From CAVTYH01 sp963773875 (GTDB lineage: Bacteria > Planctomycetota > Planctomycetia > Pirellulales > JADZDJ01): a DNA stretch of 64,000 nt. The stretch spans positions 52,803 through 116,802 of the forward strand of contig CAVZCV010000007.1 of NCBI GenBank assembly GCA_963773875.1, given 5' to 3'. Positions 47,813-59,295 of the stretch are shown here, piece after piece. The first letter of the stretch is position 1, and each line of letters opens with the position of its first letter. Below the pieces are notes generated by a model. It saw nothing but the letters and a program-made list of their open reading frames with translations, was not told the origin of the DNA and searched no databases. The position numbers and the translations under genes were made by a program.

Positions 47813-50197
47813 ATGCGCCAACTGCCATTTTGGGTTGCAGCTGCGGTCGTCATTATTTGCGCGGAGTGCGGCTGCGCAAACGCCGGTTACACCACAAGCG
47901 CACGATTTTCCTCCCTCGGCGGTCACGTTAAATGACGGTCCCTTCAAACAGGCGGTCGATGTCGACAAAGCGTTTCTGCTGCGGCTTGAACCCGACAGGC
48001 TTCTGGCTGGCTTCCGGCGCGAAGCGGGTTTGTCGCAGAAGGCGGAACCCTATGCCGGTTGGGAAGCGATACCGGCCAATGGCAGGTACACAATGGCGGG
48101 TCACTCGCTCGGGCATTACTTAAGTGCGGTTTCGCTCGTCGCGGCCAGCACCGGCGATGCAGAATGTCGTAAGCGCAGAATACATCGTGGGTGAACTGGC
48201 GGAATGCCAGAAGGCTGCGGACGATGGCCGGCTGTATGCCGGGCCACAAAGCAAAGAGATGTTCGCGGAAATTGCAGCCGGACAAATCAAGACCGATCAT
48301 CTGTTCGGCCTCAACGGCGGATACGTGCCGTTTTACAACATTCACAAAGTGATGGCCGGGCTGCGCGATGCCTGGCTCCTGTTAGGCAATCAGCAAGCGC
48401 GCGATGTGCTGATCCGCGAAGCCGATTGGCTCTCCTCCGTGTTTTCAAAGCTCAGCGATGCACAAGTTCAAGAAGTTTTGGAAACTGAACACGGCGGCAT
48501 CATGGAAGTCATCGCCGACGTTTACGCCACGAGCGGCGATAAAAAATACTTAGATCTCGCCCGACGGATCAATCACACGAAACTTTATGAGCCGCTCTCG
48601 CACAAGCAAGATGTGCTCACGCGGATGCATGCCAACGCACAAATTCCCAAAGTCATTGGCATGGAACGCGTCTATCAGTTGACCGGCGAGGTGCCGTTCA
48701 ATACGGCGGCTCAATTCTTTTGGGAAGATGTGGTCAACACGCGAACCTTCGCCGATGGCGGGCACGGCTCCAATGAATTCTTCTTCGCTCCCACAGCCTT
48801 TGAAACGACCGGCGTCACATCAAACACGGGCCCGGAAACCTGCAATACGTACAACATGCTCAAGTTGTCGCGGCAGCTCTGGCTCAATGAGCCGAAGGTC
48901 GCAATTAGCGATTACATCGAGCGTGCGCTCTACAATCACATACTGCCATCGCAAGATCCGGTCAACGGCGGATACGTCTATTTTACCTCGCAAAAGCCGG
49001 GGCACTATCGCACGTACTCCGGCGACAAGGCCGATTTCTGGTGCTGCACCGGCACCGGCATGGAAATGCAGGCACGCTACGCGCAGCTCATCTACGCACA
49101 CGCCGACAATCATCTTTGGGTCGATTTGCTCGTCCCTTCTCAGCTCGATTGGGCCGATCAGAAAGTTAAATTGCGCCTCGATACAAAATTTCCCGAATCC
49201 GATTCCGGCACGCTCACCTTTACAACCGATGAACAGCGCAAGCTGGCCATTTCAATTCGCTACCCAAGTTGGCTTCCCAGCGGCGCGATGAAACTGGTGG
49301 TCAATGGCGAGCCGCAAACTGTCGACGCCCAGCCATGCTCTTACGCCACGATCGAGCGAACTTGGAAATCGGGCGACACATTGGAAATCAAATGGCCAAC
49401 GACATTGCGAACGGAAATGCTGCCCGGCTCGGAAGATTGGATCGCACTGTTTTGGGGTCCTGTTCTGCTGGCCGGCGAATTTGGCCCAGGCATGCTGAAA
49501 GATGCCGATTTTGAACACAATTACATCGCCTCGCGGCAGCAAGCCACGGCTAACGTGCCAATTTTCCGTGGCACGCCTCCCGATGTTGCCGCCAAGACGA
49601 AGCGCGTGAAAGACGACGCGCTGGAATTTCATACCGAAGGTCTAGCCATCCCGCGCGAGGCGACACTCGTGCCGTTTTATCAGGTTCATCGCCAGCGCTA
49701 TGCACTCTACTGGCGATTAACCAAACCCTCCGACGAGTTGAATCTGGCGCTCACGGCGAAAATCATCTGCTCCGATAAGCAGCCCACGCGCAACAACTCG
49801 CGCGCAGCCGGTCAATGGTCGCGCGGCACAAGATGGCATCGAGTCGCGGTCGTCGCACGATAATTCACCTCTCTCGCATTTCGATTGGTGGCCCGACCGC
49901 AAGGTCACCGAATGGTGTGAGTACGCATGGAAGCAGCCCGTCAAAATTTCGCAAACCCAGGTTTATTGGTGGGACGATTCCACCACCGGCGGCGGCTGCA
50001 AAACGCCAGTTTTTTGGCAGGCCTACTACAAAGACGGCGACAAATGGACGCCCGTGGAAACGAAGGACGATTTTGGCGTCGCGAAAGATCAATACAACAA
50101 AGTCGAATTCCAGCCCGTCACTACCACAGGCCTGCGTCTGGAGATCGCCGTGCCAAGCGATGCCTCCGTCGGAATTCAGGAATGGAAAGTTCGCTGA
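47813..50197 (+). CDS. second DUF1680/GH127-like secreted enzyme (three frame changes)
   Basis: ATG 47813 opens MRQLPFWVAAAVVIICAECG, a signal or lipoprotein-type leader. Slips near 47880, 48160 and 49825 split an otherwise complete protein of about 795 residues. LLRLEPDRLLAGFRREAGL, YTMAGHSLGHYLSAVSLVAA, ETCNTYNMLKLSRQL and FWCCTGTGMEMQARY are GH127 hallmarks, including the paired cysteines. The last 100 residues (SHFDWWPDRKVTEWCEYAW, then SQTQVYWWDD) form an appended beta-sandwich. It likely removes L-arabinofuranose from plant polymers. It is first of five closely spaced plus-strand genes. Confidence 0.85.
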
Positions 50198-50276
50198 ACC
50201 GCGCTGTCGGGATGCTGCCGTGATGCCAATGATCGTGATGATGCTAACCAATATTTACTTCGTCAAGTATTGCAGG

Positions 50277-53180
50277 ATGAGCTACGTTCGATCGATCGCT
50301 TTTGCATGCGCTACGCTGATCTTCGCGCCACTTGGTCATTCGCCGAAGGCCAACTTAAGAACGATGAATTCGCCATTGAATACGGACCTCGAGGCATTAC
50401 AAGTCTCAAGCGTGTTCAGGACGCCTACGACACTGAATATATCTCGACCGGCGGAGTGCTGGGGAATGTCGCCATCCAATACAGAGTTCCAACCGCTACC
50501 CAATGGAGTTTGGCGCGAGAGGTCAAACTCGTTGATGAGCCAGCTCAATCCGATACCGGTGGCAATACCATCAGTTATTCGATCAGCGGTCCAACGCCCG
50601 ACAAGGCGCTTGATGTAAAAGAGGCGTTCAAGCTCGAAGGCGGCGTGCTCACGTGGACGTTAACAATTGCGAACCAGGGTGAGCAGCCGTTGGAAGTCGG
50701 AGACGTAGCTCTGCCGCTGAGCATGGCGGAAAACACACCGCGCGTCCGATCGCAAATTTATACTCAAAAGCTCATTCGCCACAGTTTTATTGCTGGGCAC
50801 GGATCCTGGGTTTACTGGCAGCGCGCCAATGCCGAGGGTCCATTCCTCGTGATGGTGCCGCAAGGGAAAACCAAAATTGAATTTGCCGGACGTTTCGCTG
50901 ATCCGGGCGCTCCGCCGCCGCAAGTCGCTGGTCCGCGCGGATTCAGGGGATTGGGTGGCTTTACACCATTTATCCATGCAGCTGTATCCAGCATCGATCC
51001 GATTGCGCAAGGCAAGTCGGCGGGTCGCGAGCAACCGTGGCGGCTGCCAATTAGCAAGCTCGAACTGGCTGCCGAAGGCGCACCTGGCGATTCTGCTACG
51101 TACAGCTTCAACTTCGCCTGGGCACAGGATGCCGATGCCGTGCGCGAGTTGCTGTACAAGCAAGGTTCGATCGACGTGAACATTGTTCCAGGCATGACAC
51201 TTCCCACCGATCTTTCCGCGCTTGTTGCGCTGCGTACTCAAAACAAGATTCACGATGTTGCCGCCGAGTTTCCGGACGAAACCAAACTCGAGTTTCTGGG
51301 CGACAAGGGCAGCGGCGTTCAACTCTACAAAGTGAGCTTTTCGCGATTGGGCGAGAACATGCTAACCATTACCTACGGCGACAATCAGTGGAGCACGCTC
51401 CAGTTTTTTGTCACCGAGCCGCTGGAAACGGTGATTGCCAAGCGCGCCAGCTTTCTGGTGAACAGTATGCAGCACAAGGACCCCAGCCAGTGGTGGTATG
51501 GTGTTTACAGCGACTGGGATCAACTGCACAAAGCCTTGCGGAGTCCCATTGACCGCGATGGCCTTTCTCCCTGGCTGACAGATGCCAGCGACGATGCCGG
51601 CAATGCACGACCGGCATACGTCGCGTCGAAGAATGTCTTCTTCCCCGATCAAAAAGAGATCGGCAGCGTTGAGCTCTACATCAAGCAATATCTCTTCAAC
51701 GGACACAAATGGAACGAAGGCGTCGGCGGCATGCAGATGACTGAGAAGGAGCCGTATCCATATGGCATCTACGGCACCTTCGATAATTGGTACCAACACC
51801 GCACGATCGATCCTAAGCCTCCGGCGAACTTCGTGCCTCAAACCCAAACGCTGCCGCAAGACGTGGGTTGGACGCGGCTGCACCGCGAACATTTGTGGCG
51901 CATCTACGATTATCCGCACATCATGCTGATGTACTTCCGGATGTATCAGATTGCGAAGGCATATCCGACCATGGTGCATTTCGCTAATGCGGAAGAATAT
52001 TTAATGCTCGCGTACAACACGTCGGTGGCCTACTGGACGGTACCGATGCAGACCGATAAGCCGCGACGGCTGGTCGGCCAATTCGGTGCCGACGATGAAC
52101 GAGGCCTTCGTGCCGGAGCTGATCGCGGAGCTTGCACAGGAAGGCAAAACTGCGGAAGCGGAAAAACTGCACGAGCTTTGGAACGGCAAAATCACGCGTT
52201 TCGTCGGCAGCCAAACGCGCCCAAATTTGTTCGGATCGGAGTTCGCTTTCGATTCCACCGGCTTCGAATCGACCGGCGCAATGGCGCATTACGCAATGGA
52301 TCAGGCCGCGAAGCCAAATTCGTCGCCGCCATATACCGCCGAACAGGCGAAAGGGTTCCTGGAACAGCAGCTACGGCTCAACATGGGAGACCGTGGTTGG
52401 CTGGAGAACACTTATTATCAATTAGGTAGTGATTATCGCGGCGGATTGAGTTACTTACTCAGCTATATGTCGCAAATGGGCGGCTGGTCGATTCTCGATT
52501 ACGGGCTGTACTTCGCCAAAGATCCCGCGGAATACTTACGGTTGGGTTACGCGTCGAGCCTAAGCTCCTGGGCGCTCGTGAACTCTGGCACAGAAAAAAG
52601 CGGATACGGATTCTGGTGGCCCGGAAAAGAAAACGACGGCGCAACCGGCGGCGGATTCAATCCCGAACCCATGGGCGGGGGTTGGATTCGCAAGGCGGTT
52701 CCACGCGGCGCCTGGTATTACAGCGCCGAGGAAGATGTCGGCTATTGCGGCGCTTTGCGAACCCATGCAACGATCGTTACTCGCGATCCAATGTTCGGCG
52801 AGTTTGCCTACGGCGGCGAGCTCACGCGCCGTGGCGACGCCGTCGAGGTAATTCCACGCGATGGTTTACGTGCTCGCTTCCATCTGATCCGCGACGATCA
52901 GCGGCTGCATCTGGAGTTCACCGGCGACGGATTTGCCAGCGAAAAGCCGATCGTCGTCAACGATGCACTGACGAAAATTCAATTCAAGCTGGAGAATCGT
53001 GCGAAAGCCTCGCATAAACCGCAGCTCCAAATCTGCGGATTGCCCAGCGGCGAGTACACCGTCAGCGTCGACGGCGAAAAGACACTCTTGACGATTGTAG
53101 ATAGCAAAACGAGTCAACTTGTCGATTTGCCTGTCGGGTCGGGCGCCACCGCGGACATCGTCATCGAAAAGACGAAATAG
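50277..53180 (+). CDS. secreted DUF5695-domain protein (two frame changes)
   Basis: ATG 50277 gives the signal peptide MSYVRSIAFACATLIFAPLG. Near 50340 the frame changes to FAEGQLKNDEFAIEYG and runs to about 52090, where another slip leads into NEAFVPELIAELAQEGKTAEA and on to stop 53180. Total is about 967 residues. The N-terminal half is a beta-sandwich; the second half is helical with aromatic-rich motifs (WYGVYSDWDQLHKA, WTRLHREHLWRIYDYPH), like an alpha/alpha-barrel hydrolase. DUF5695 proteins cluster with glycoside hydrolases but their reaction is not established. It is 79 bases after GH127 and 49 before the cyclophilin gene. Confidence 0.8.
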
Positions 53181-53229
53181 GCGACCGGTTCTCCACACGA
53201 CATTAGATGCATCGCAAATAATCAGCCAC

Positions 53230-54435
53230 ATGAAAAGTGCTTTGCTCGTTCTGCTGTTGTTGTCGGCGCCGGCGATCTGCCGCGCTGACGATGCAAAGAA
53301 TCCTTACGATTTCCCGAATGGTCTGTATTCGGAAATCACCACGCCGCGCGGCGTGGTCGTGTGCGAACTGTACTATCGTCAGACGCCCATGACCGTAGCC
53401 AATCATGTCGGCCTGGCGGAAGGCACTCTTGGTCCGAAGAAGGGCAAACCATTCTACGACGGGCTCACCTGGCATCGGGTGGTGCCGGAGTTTGTCGTCC
53501 AAGGCGGCGATGGTGGCCGTCTCGGATATCAATTTCCAGATGAGTGTGTGCCGGGCCTTCGACACGATTCGATCGGCGTATTGCAAATGACTAATGGTGG
53601 TCCGGACACCAATGGCTCGCAGTATTGCTTGATGCTTAATGAAACAGAGCGGCTCAACTACAACCACACCGTTTTCGGGCACGTCGTGCGCGGCATCGAA
53701 GTGCTGCCAAAAATCCAGCAGGGCGACACCATGCACGTAAAGATTCTGCGGATTGGCGCCGACGCTCAGGCGTTCAAGACCGATCAAGATGCATTCGATT
53801 CACTCGTGGCGAAGGCGAGGCGCTACGATTGCCCGCGACGACCCGGCACCGATGCGTTTTTCGATGATCCCGATCAACTTCTGCCCACGAACATTCCGCG
53901 GGCCAGCGATTTCAACCATAAACTCGCCAATTTCGAACGCTTTACTGGCGAGCGAATTATTGCCCGACTGTTTGCGAAAACTCCGGACGAATTCGAAGGC
54001 GAAAAGCGGGAGCAGTATTTACGTGCACTGGCGGAGAAGATGAAAGTTGACAAGCGAGGCGCTCTCGTCGTGTATCTTCGCGATCGTGACCAATGGCTGA
54101 TTCGCATTGCGCCGGAATCGGCTGCATCATTCATTGCAGGCCCGCGCACCAGCGATGGCACTAAAGCGGTAACCGCCGATGGCAAAACGCTGGCACAGGC
54201 GCAGGAAGAGTTTATATCAGCAGCGAAGCAACAGAGTGATCAATTTATCGCGATGGCTATAAAAGCCGCTGCTGACCAATCGATTTCGTCAGGCCAAAAA
54301 ATCAAACTTCAAACGGACGCGATACTCGATGGGCTGATCTTCCGCTTGGAACCGAGCGCCGCAGAAGCCGCAGCTCGAACGGCATCGGCTTCCGAGGGCT
54401 CTAAATTCATTCCACCGCAACAGAATCGACGTTAG
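53230..54435 (+). CDS. secreted cyclophilin-type peptidyl-prolyl isomerase with long C-terminal extension
   Basis: Start at ATG 53230: signal peptide MKSALLVLLLLSAPAICRA. The cyclophilin domain spans about residues 30-185: VANHVGLAEG, FYDGLTWHRVVPEFVVQGGD, GPDTNGSQYCLML, NHTVFGHVVRG. The arginine of HRV and the glutamine of VVQGGD are in place. The remaining 215 residues are helical and charged, with FERFTGERIIARLF and unknown purpose. It would speed proline isomerisation in exported proteins, perhaps those encoded beside it. Confidence 0.88.
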   Translation: MKSALLVLLLLSAPAICRADDAKNPYDFPNGLYSEITTPRGVVVCELYYRQTPMTVANHVGLAEGTLGPKKGKPFYDGLTWHRVVPEFVVQGGDGGRLGYQFPDECVPGLRHDSIGVLQMTNGGPDTNGSQYCLMLNETERLNYNHTVFGHVVRGIEVLPKIQQGDTMHVKILRIGADAQAFKTDQDAFDSLVAKARRYDCPRRPGTDAFFDDPDQLLPTNIPRASDFNHKLANFERFTGERIIARLFAKTPDEFEGEKREQYLRALAEKMKVDKRGALVVYLRDRDQWLIRIAPESAASFIAGPRTSDGTKAVTADGKTLAQAQEEFISAAKQQSDQFIAMAIKAAADQSISSGQKIKLQTDAILDGLIFRLEPSAAEAAARTASASEGSKFIPPQQNRR

Positions 54436-54491
54436 TTCGCTCGAAGGCGCCGCTTGACGTGAATCAGTTCCCACTGTTCGGAGACCGCACG

Positions 54492-57400
54492 ATGCGTAAG
54501 TTCGGGATCAATTTCATCGCGACTCCCATAACCTTTCTGCTGATGGCCGCGTGCTGCCGTGCCGAAGGACTTACAAGCGAAGTTCGTCAGTACAAAGGCG
54601 TGCCCGCGCTGTATGTCAACGGGGCGTTAACGAGCCAGATGCTGGCGGCGCCGTACCGCGAACCACAGCGCGGTGGACTGGCCGATTTTGAAGATTTCCG
54701 CCGCGCCGGCATTTCGATCTTCGATATTTATGTGCGCTTTCCGTGGACGGCGCCGGAAACCTACGATTTCTCCGGGGTCGATAAAAAACTGGACGCCTAC
54801 TTGGACGTCGATAAAAAGGTATTGTTCTTACCGCGAATTCTGCTCACTCCAAACCGTTGGTTTCGCGAGCAATTTCCAGATGAAATCTCCATGCGCGACG
54901 ACGGTTCGCCAGCCGGTATGTTTCCAAGCCAGAACGCCGGCAACAACCCTTCGTTTTCTTCGGAGAAGTATCGCGAGCTTTCGCACAAAGCGATGATCGC
55001 GTTTATCAACCATTTGGAATCGAAATATGGCAATCACATTGTGGGCTATCAGGTCGGCAATGGCTTCGGAGGTGAATGGCTGCCGTTCAACTCCTTCTGG
55101 GAAACGCGACCTGGGGAAGAGCCGCCGACAAAATTCGGGGTAGAAGACTATTCGCCAGCCGCTCGGAGTGCTTTCAAAAAATGGCTGAAACAGAAGTATC
55201 AAACCGATGCAGCCCTGCAAGCCGCATGGCATGACGCCGGCGTTTCGCTCGACACCGCAACGCCGCCAAATGAGAAAGAACGATACAGTACGACGCGCGG
55301 AATCTTTTTTAATCCGGCGATTTCTAGCCGCTGTCCCGATTGGTTTACTTTTTACAACGAATCGGTTGCCGACGTGTTGATTGAAAACGCGAAGTGGGTC
55401 AAAGAGCTGACAGGCCGCAAGAAAATTGTCGGCTCGTTCTATGGCTACTTGTGGTGCAATTTTCCGAACCTTTCGGCAGTCCATTCCGGCCAGCTCGGGC
55501 TGACGAAGGTTTTGAATTGCCCCGATGTGGATTTTCTCTGCAGTCCCTATACCTACGACAACAAGGGGCTCGGCGGTCCGAACAACTCACAAACGTTGCC
55601 GGAAGCTGCGGCCCTACACGGAAAGCTGTATTTCAACGAAGTCGATACAGAAACGCATCTCAAGCAGCGGCAATGGCGCTGGGGTAACTCGCTCCGCAAC
55701 CCAACGAACTTCGCGGAAACAAAGGGCTTGCTCATCCGCGACTACGCTTACTCGCTCACCAAAGGCAACGGCCTGTGGTGGACCGATCTGATGGGCGGCG
55801 ATTACCACGACGAAGACATTATCCATTTGCTGGGCCAGCTTAAAAAGATCGACGAGGAGCAACTGCAGGCTGATAAACAATCGACCGCCGAAGTTGCGGT
55901 CATCATGGACGAATCGGCTTTCACTTACACCGGCGATGGCGAGCCGCTGTGGAATGCTTTATTGACCGCGCAAAAACAATGGGAATTCGCGTTCATCGGG
56001 GCGCCGTGGGAACCGCAATTGCTTAGCGACATCGCCAACCGCAAGCTTCGCGATTATAAGCTCTACATTTTCCTCAACACATTTCACGTAACGCCAGCAC
56101 AGCGCGAGGCGATTCACACCAAACTCAAAGGAAACCACGCCACCGCGCTGTGGATCTATGCCCCTGGTTATATCGACGATGAAAAATGTTCCGTCGATAA
56201 CATGACGGCGTTGACAGGCATCAAGTTGGCGGAAGATATGACGCCTGGCGAACTACACGTTGCCTACAAGCTTCGCTCGCCGAGCGGCGCGGGGTTTTTT
56301 GATTTGTCATCCTGGTATGGCACAGACGTCAACGTCAAAGATATCAGCCGCTATTACGACCATCAGGTCTACTTGAAAGACCCTCGCGATCCCACGCTTC
56401 GGCGTGACCTGCCTGGCTTTCGCATTTCGCCGCGATTTTTTGCAGATGACGCTGGAGCTTCGACGATTGGCGTGTTGGCCGGTCTCGATAAGTCAGGCCT
56501 AGTGCATAAGTCTCAGGAGGGTTGGACATCCATTTATTCGGCCGCACCAATTGTTTCCGCCGTTGTGCTTCGCAGATTCGCACAAACTGCGGGCTGCCAC
56601 ATCTATGACGACGGCGGCGATATTGTCGTCGCCAACGCTTCGTTTCTCTCAATCTATTCGCCATACGGCGGTGATCGGACCATACGGTTGCCGAAGAAAG
56701 CAACGGTAACCAATCTCTTGAATGATAATGTTGTGGCTAAAAATGTGACCGAGTTTCCGCTGAAGCTCGCAGCCAACGAGTCCGTTCTTTTTAAAATCGA
56801 GGAATCGGCCCAGCGCGCGGAAACCTCGCGCGCGGCAGACGCGGCCCTGTTTGGCTCTTTCCGTGCTGATCGAGATGTCGAACCCACTGCCGATCCTAAT
56901 TCAGCATTCTGGAAAGGAATCACTGGGGTGACCATTGAACGCAGCGTGCTTGGCCCCGAGGTTCCACATCTGCGAGCGGAAGTTCGCTCACGCTGGACCG
57001 ACAAATACATCTATTTTCTCTTTTGCGGCCATTACGATTTGCTGACCGTCAATGCCAAGCCGGACATTGAAAAGGAAACTCCCCAACTGTGGGAAAAAGA
57101 CGTTTTTGAACTTTATCTCGGCAGCGATTTTGAACATACCAACCGCTATCGGGAGTTGCAGATTTCTCCCCAGGGAGAGTTTCTTGACAACGATATCGAT
57201 TCCACAGTTCGCCGTCCTGGTTTTAATGGCGAAGAAGCGTGGAACTCCGGTATGACGGTGAAAGCGAGCATCGACGAGAAAGAAAAGATTTGGTACGGCG
57301 AAATAAAAATTCCGTTTTCCGCATTCGACATCGTCGAACCGAAAATCGGCAAAGAACTGCGAGTGAATCTGTTCCGTCAAGACAATCTTCGCGAGCCCGA

Positions 57401-57509
57401 GGCGTCGGGGCATCCCCGAGCATTCATGGCCTGGCAACCGCCAGGCATTTGGAACCCGCACCATCCTGAAGCTTTCGGCACTTTGCGACTCTGTGATTTT
57501 CCAAAATGA
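54492..57509 (+). CDS. secreted GH42-like glycoside hydrolase with C-terminal CBM9-like domain
   Basis: About 1,005 intact residues from ATG 54492, with signal peptide FGINFIATPITFLLMAACCRA. The barrel region resembles beta-galactosidase-like GH42: a start FRRAGISIFDIYVRFPWTAP, the region VGYQVGNGFGGEW, where family members carry the acid/base, and KLYFNEVDTETH with the likely nucleophile. VGNG replaces the usual asparagine-glutamate pair, so the acid/base is unclear. A trimer-type Rossmann domain follows (about 480-620). The last 190 residues (WTDKYIYFLFCGHYDLLTV, KDVFELYLGSD) are a CBM9-like sugar-binding domain. Confidence 0.75.
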   Translation: MRKFGINFIATPITFLLMAACCRAEGLTSEVRQYKGVPALYVNGALTSQMLAAPYREPQRGGLADFEDFRRAGISIFDIYVRFPWTAPETYDFSGVDKKLDAYLDVDKKVLFLPRILLTPNRWFREQFPDEISMRDDGSPAGMFPSQNAGNNPSFSSEKYRELSHKAMIAFINHLESKYGNHIVGYQVGNGFGGEWLPFNSFWETRPGEEPPTKFGVEDYSPAARSAFKKWLKQKYQTDAALQAAWHDAGVSLDTATPPNEKERYSTTRGIFFNPAISSRCPDWFTFYNESVADVLIENAKWVKELTGRKKIVGSFYGYLWCNFPNLSAVHSGQLGLTKVLNCPDVDFLCSPYTYDNKGLGGPNNSQTLPEAAALHGKLYFNEVDTETHLKQRQWRWGNSLRNPTNFAETKGLLIRDYAYSLTKGNGLWWTDLMGGDYHDEDIIHLLGQLKKIDEEQLQADKQSTAEVAVIMDESAFTYTGDGEPLWNALLTAQKQWEFAFIGAPWEPQLLSDIANRKLRDYKLYIFLNTFHVTPAQREAIHTKLKGNHATALWIYAPGYIDDEKCSVDNMTALTGIKLAEDMTPGELHVAYKLRSPSGAGFFDLSSWYGTDVNVKDISRYYDHQVYLKDPRDPTLRRDLPGFRISPRFFADDAGASTIGVLAGLDKSGLVHKSQEGWTSIYSAAPIVSAVVLRRFAQTAGCHIYDDGGDIVVANASFLSIYSPYGGDRTIRLPKKATVTNLLNDNVVAKNVTEFPLKLAANESVLFKIEESAQRAETSRAADAALFGSFRADRDVEPTADPNSAFWKGITGVTIERSVLGPEVPHLRAEVRSRWTDKYIYFLFCGHYDLLTVNAKPDIEKETPQLWEKDVFELYLGSDFEHTNRYRELQISPQGEFLDNDIDSTVRRPGFNGEEAWNSGMTVKASIDEKEKIWYGEIKIPFSAFDIVEPKIGKELRVNLFRQDNLREPEASGHPRAFMAWQPPGIWNPHHPEAFGTLRLCDFPK

Positions 57510-57544
57510 AGCCACTAGTGAAACCCCATTTGGAGAGAAGCAGT

Positions 57545-58915
57545 ATGCGTGATCAATCGCTTTGGAGAATCGTTGTCGCGTTTTTCATCATCCTGGCGAT
57601 CGGCACGTTCGCATTTTCCCAGGCCGACTCATCTGCTCAATCTTCGACAGAAGGTGCGGGCAAAGAAGTTCTCATTCCCGCGCGAGTCACCCGTGTTCCA
57701 AACGACAACGACTACAACAATCCCGACAGCGAGTTCTGCCACAAGCGCAGCAAGTCGTCCGAAAACTTCGTCCTGTTCTGGGCGAAAGAATACGGCGATG
57801 ACCCGACCACCAATCCGGTCGAAAACAGACGCTTCGACGTCGATGCGGCCCTCAAAGAGTGCGAACGATTCTACAACTACTACATCGACACGCTCAAATG
57901 GGTCGACAAAGATAAATCGCTTGCGTCCAAATACAAATTCCTGATTTATGCCATTGGTGGCCGTGGCGGCACGGCTTTCGGTGGCAGCATCGATAATAAA
58001 ATCGGCGCGCTCTGGACGCCTGCGACGCGCATTAACCGCCAGCCCTACGGGGTCATCGCCCACGAGCTGGGTCACTCCTTCCAGGCCATCGGCCGCGCCG
58101 ACGGAGCCGCATCCTTCACCGGCGGCAGCATTCACGAGATGACTTCGCAGTACATGCTTTGGCAAGTTTACCCCGAGTGGATGACCTTCGAAAACTATCA
58201 TCTCGTCGACTTCATGAAGGCCACCCACCTGGCCTTCCTGCATGAAGACAACCAGTATCACTCCCCGTATGTGCTCGAGTACTGGTCCAACAAGCACGGC
58301 GTCGATTTTATCGGAAAGTTGTGGCGTGAGGTTAAACGCGGCGAAGACCCAGTGATGACCTATAAGCGGCTGACGGACATTTCCCAGGAGCAATTCAACG
58401 ACGAAATTTTCGACGCGGCCCGCCGCTTCGTCACCTGGGATATGCCGCGTATCGAGAAAGTCGCGGCTCGCTATGCCAATCAGCACACCACTTCGCTCAC
58501 CGCTGCTGCGGATGGTTGGTACCAAATTGCGGCCGACAAATGCCCGCAGAATTATGGCTACAACGCCATCAAACTCAAAGTCCCAGCGGCTCAAACCAAA
58601 ATCATAGTCGATTTCAAAGGCATCGTGGGCGCGGAAGGTTATCGTAATCTCCAGCCAGAAAAAGCCGGCTGGCGCTATGGCTTTCTCACTTCGCTTGAAG
58701 ACGGCACACGGTCCTACGGCGATACGTTCTCAAAGTCGGAAGGCACCGCCGAATTCACGGTGCCGGAGAACACCAAGTTCCTGTGGCTGGTTGTCAGCGG
58801 CGCGCCGACTGAGCACTGGATCCACTTCGGGGATCGAAAGCCCGACAACGACGAACAATGGCCCTATCGCATTCGGCTCACCGGCACATCACCGGATGGG
58901 TCGATTATTCATTGA
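57545..58915 (+). CDS. secreted DUF6055 metallopeptidase-like protein
   Basis: ATG 57545 has a good GGAGAG ribosome site and starts 35 bases after the previous stop. 456 residues: signal peptide IVVAFFIILAIGTFAFSQA; HELGHSFQ at 173-180 is the HExxH zinc motif, with SIHEMTSQYMLWQ downstream. The C-terminal 110 residues (KIIVDFKGIVGAEGYRN, AEFTVPENTKFLWLVVSGAP) form a beta-sandwich. This is the DUF6055 architecture; proteolytic activity is inferred. It is last in the carbohydrate gene run. Confidence 0.78.
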   Translation: MRDQSLWRIVVAFFIILAIGTFAFSQADSSAQSSTEGAGKEVLIPARVTRVPNDNDYNNPDSEFCHKRSKSSENFVLFWAKEYGDDPTTNPVENRRFDVDAALKECERFYNYYIDTLKWVDKDKSLASKYKFLIYAIGGRGGTAFGGSIDNKIGALWTPATRINRQPYGVIAHELGHSFQAIGRADGAASFTGGSIHEMTSQYMLWQVYPEWMTFENYHLVDFMKATHLAFLHEDNQYHSPYVLEYWSNKHGVDFIGKLWREVKRGEDPVMTYKRLTDISQEQFNDEIFDAARRFVTWDMPRIEKVAARYANQHTTSLTAAADGWYQIAADKCPQNYGYNAIKLKVPAAQTKIIVDFKGIVGAEGYRNLQPEKAGWRYGFLTSLEDGTRSYGDTFSKSEGTAEFTVPENTKFLWLVVSGAPTEHWIHFGDRKPDNDEQWPYRIRLTGTSPDGSIIH

Positions 58916-59295
58916 GGAATTTGAGCCAGGGTTTTGTTAGTCCCGCCATCTGTTGTGATATCGTGCAATGAAAAAATCGGCGGTACACGATTCCACCGAA
59001 ATTATCTAAAGAGTGGCAGGCCACTGGTTTGCGAAGTGGGCATTTTTTGATAGCCACCCCACGGCCACAGATCCCCCATTATCGTCACCAATTTGGAACC
59101 TTAACCCATTGTCGGCTAAGCCCTGCCCGCCGCGCGGGGGAGCCGAATCCTGAAAATGAAAAAAGGCAAATCCTGGCCCGAAGCCTCTCCGCTTTACCAC
59201 TCGCGATTTGCTCTGGCTGGTCATCATATTGGCCGGCGTCGCAGCAGCGGTTAGCGGAGTGGTGAGAACGCCGATGACCGAGGTGCTATCCCAAC
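58916..59295. other. intergenic region
   Basis: About 380 bases separating the carbohydrate genes from the mobile-element region. No frame looks coding and no clear terminator or repeat is visible. Confidence 0.45.
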
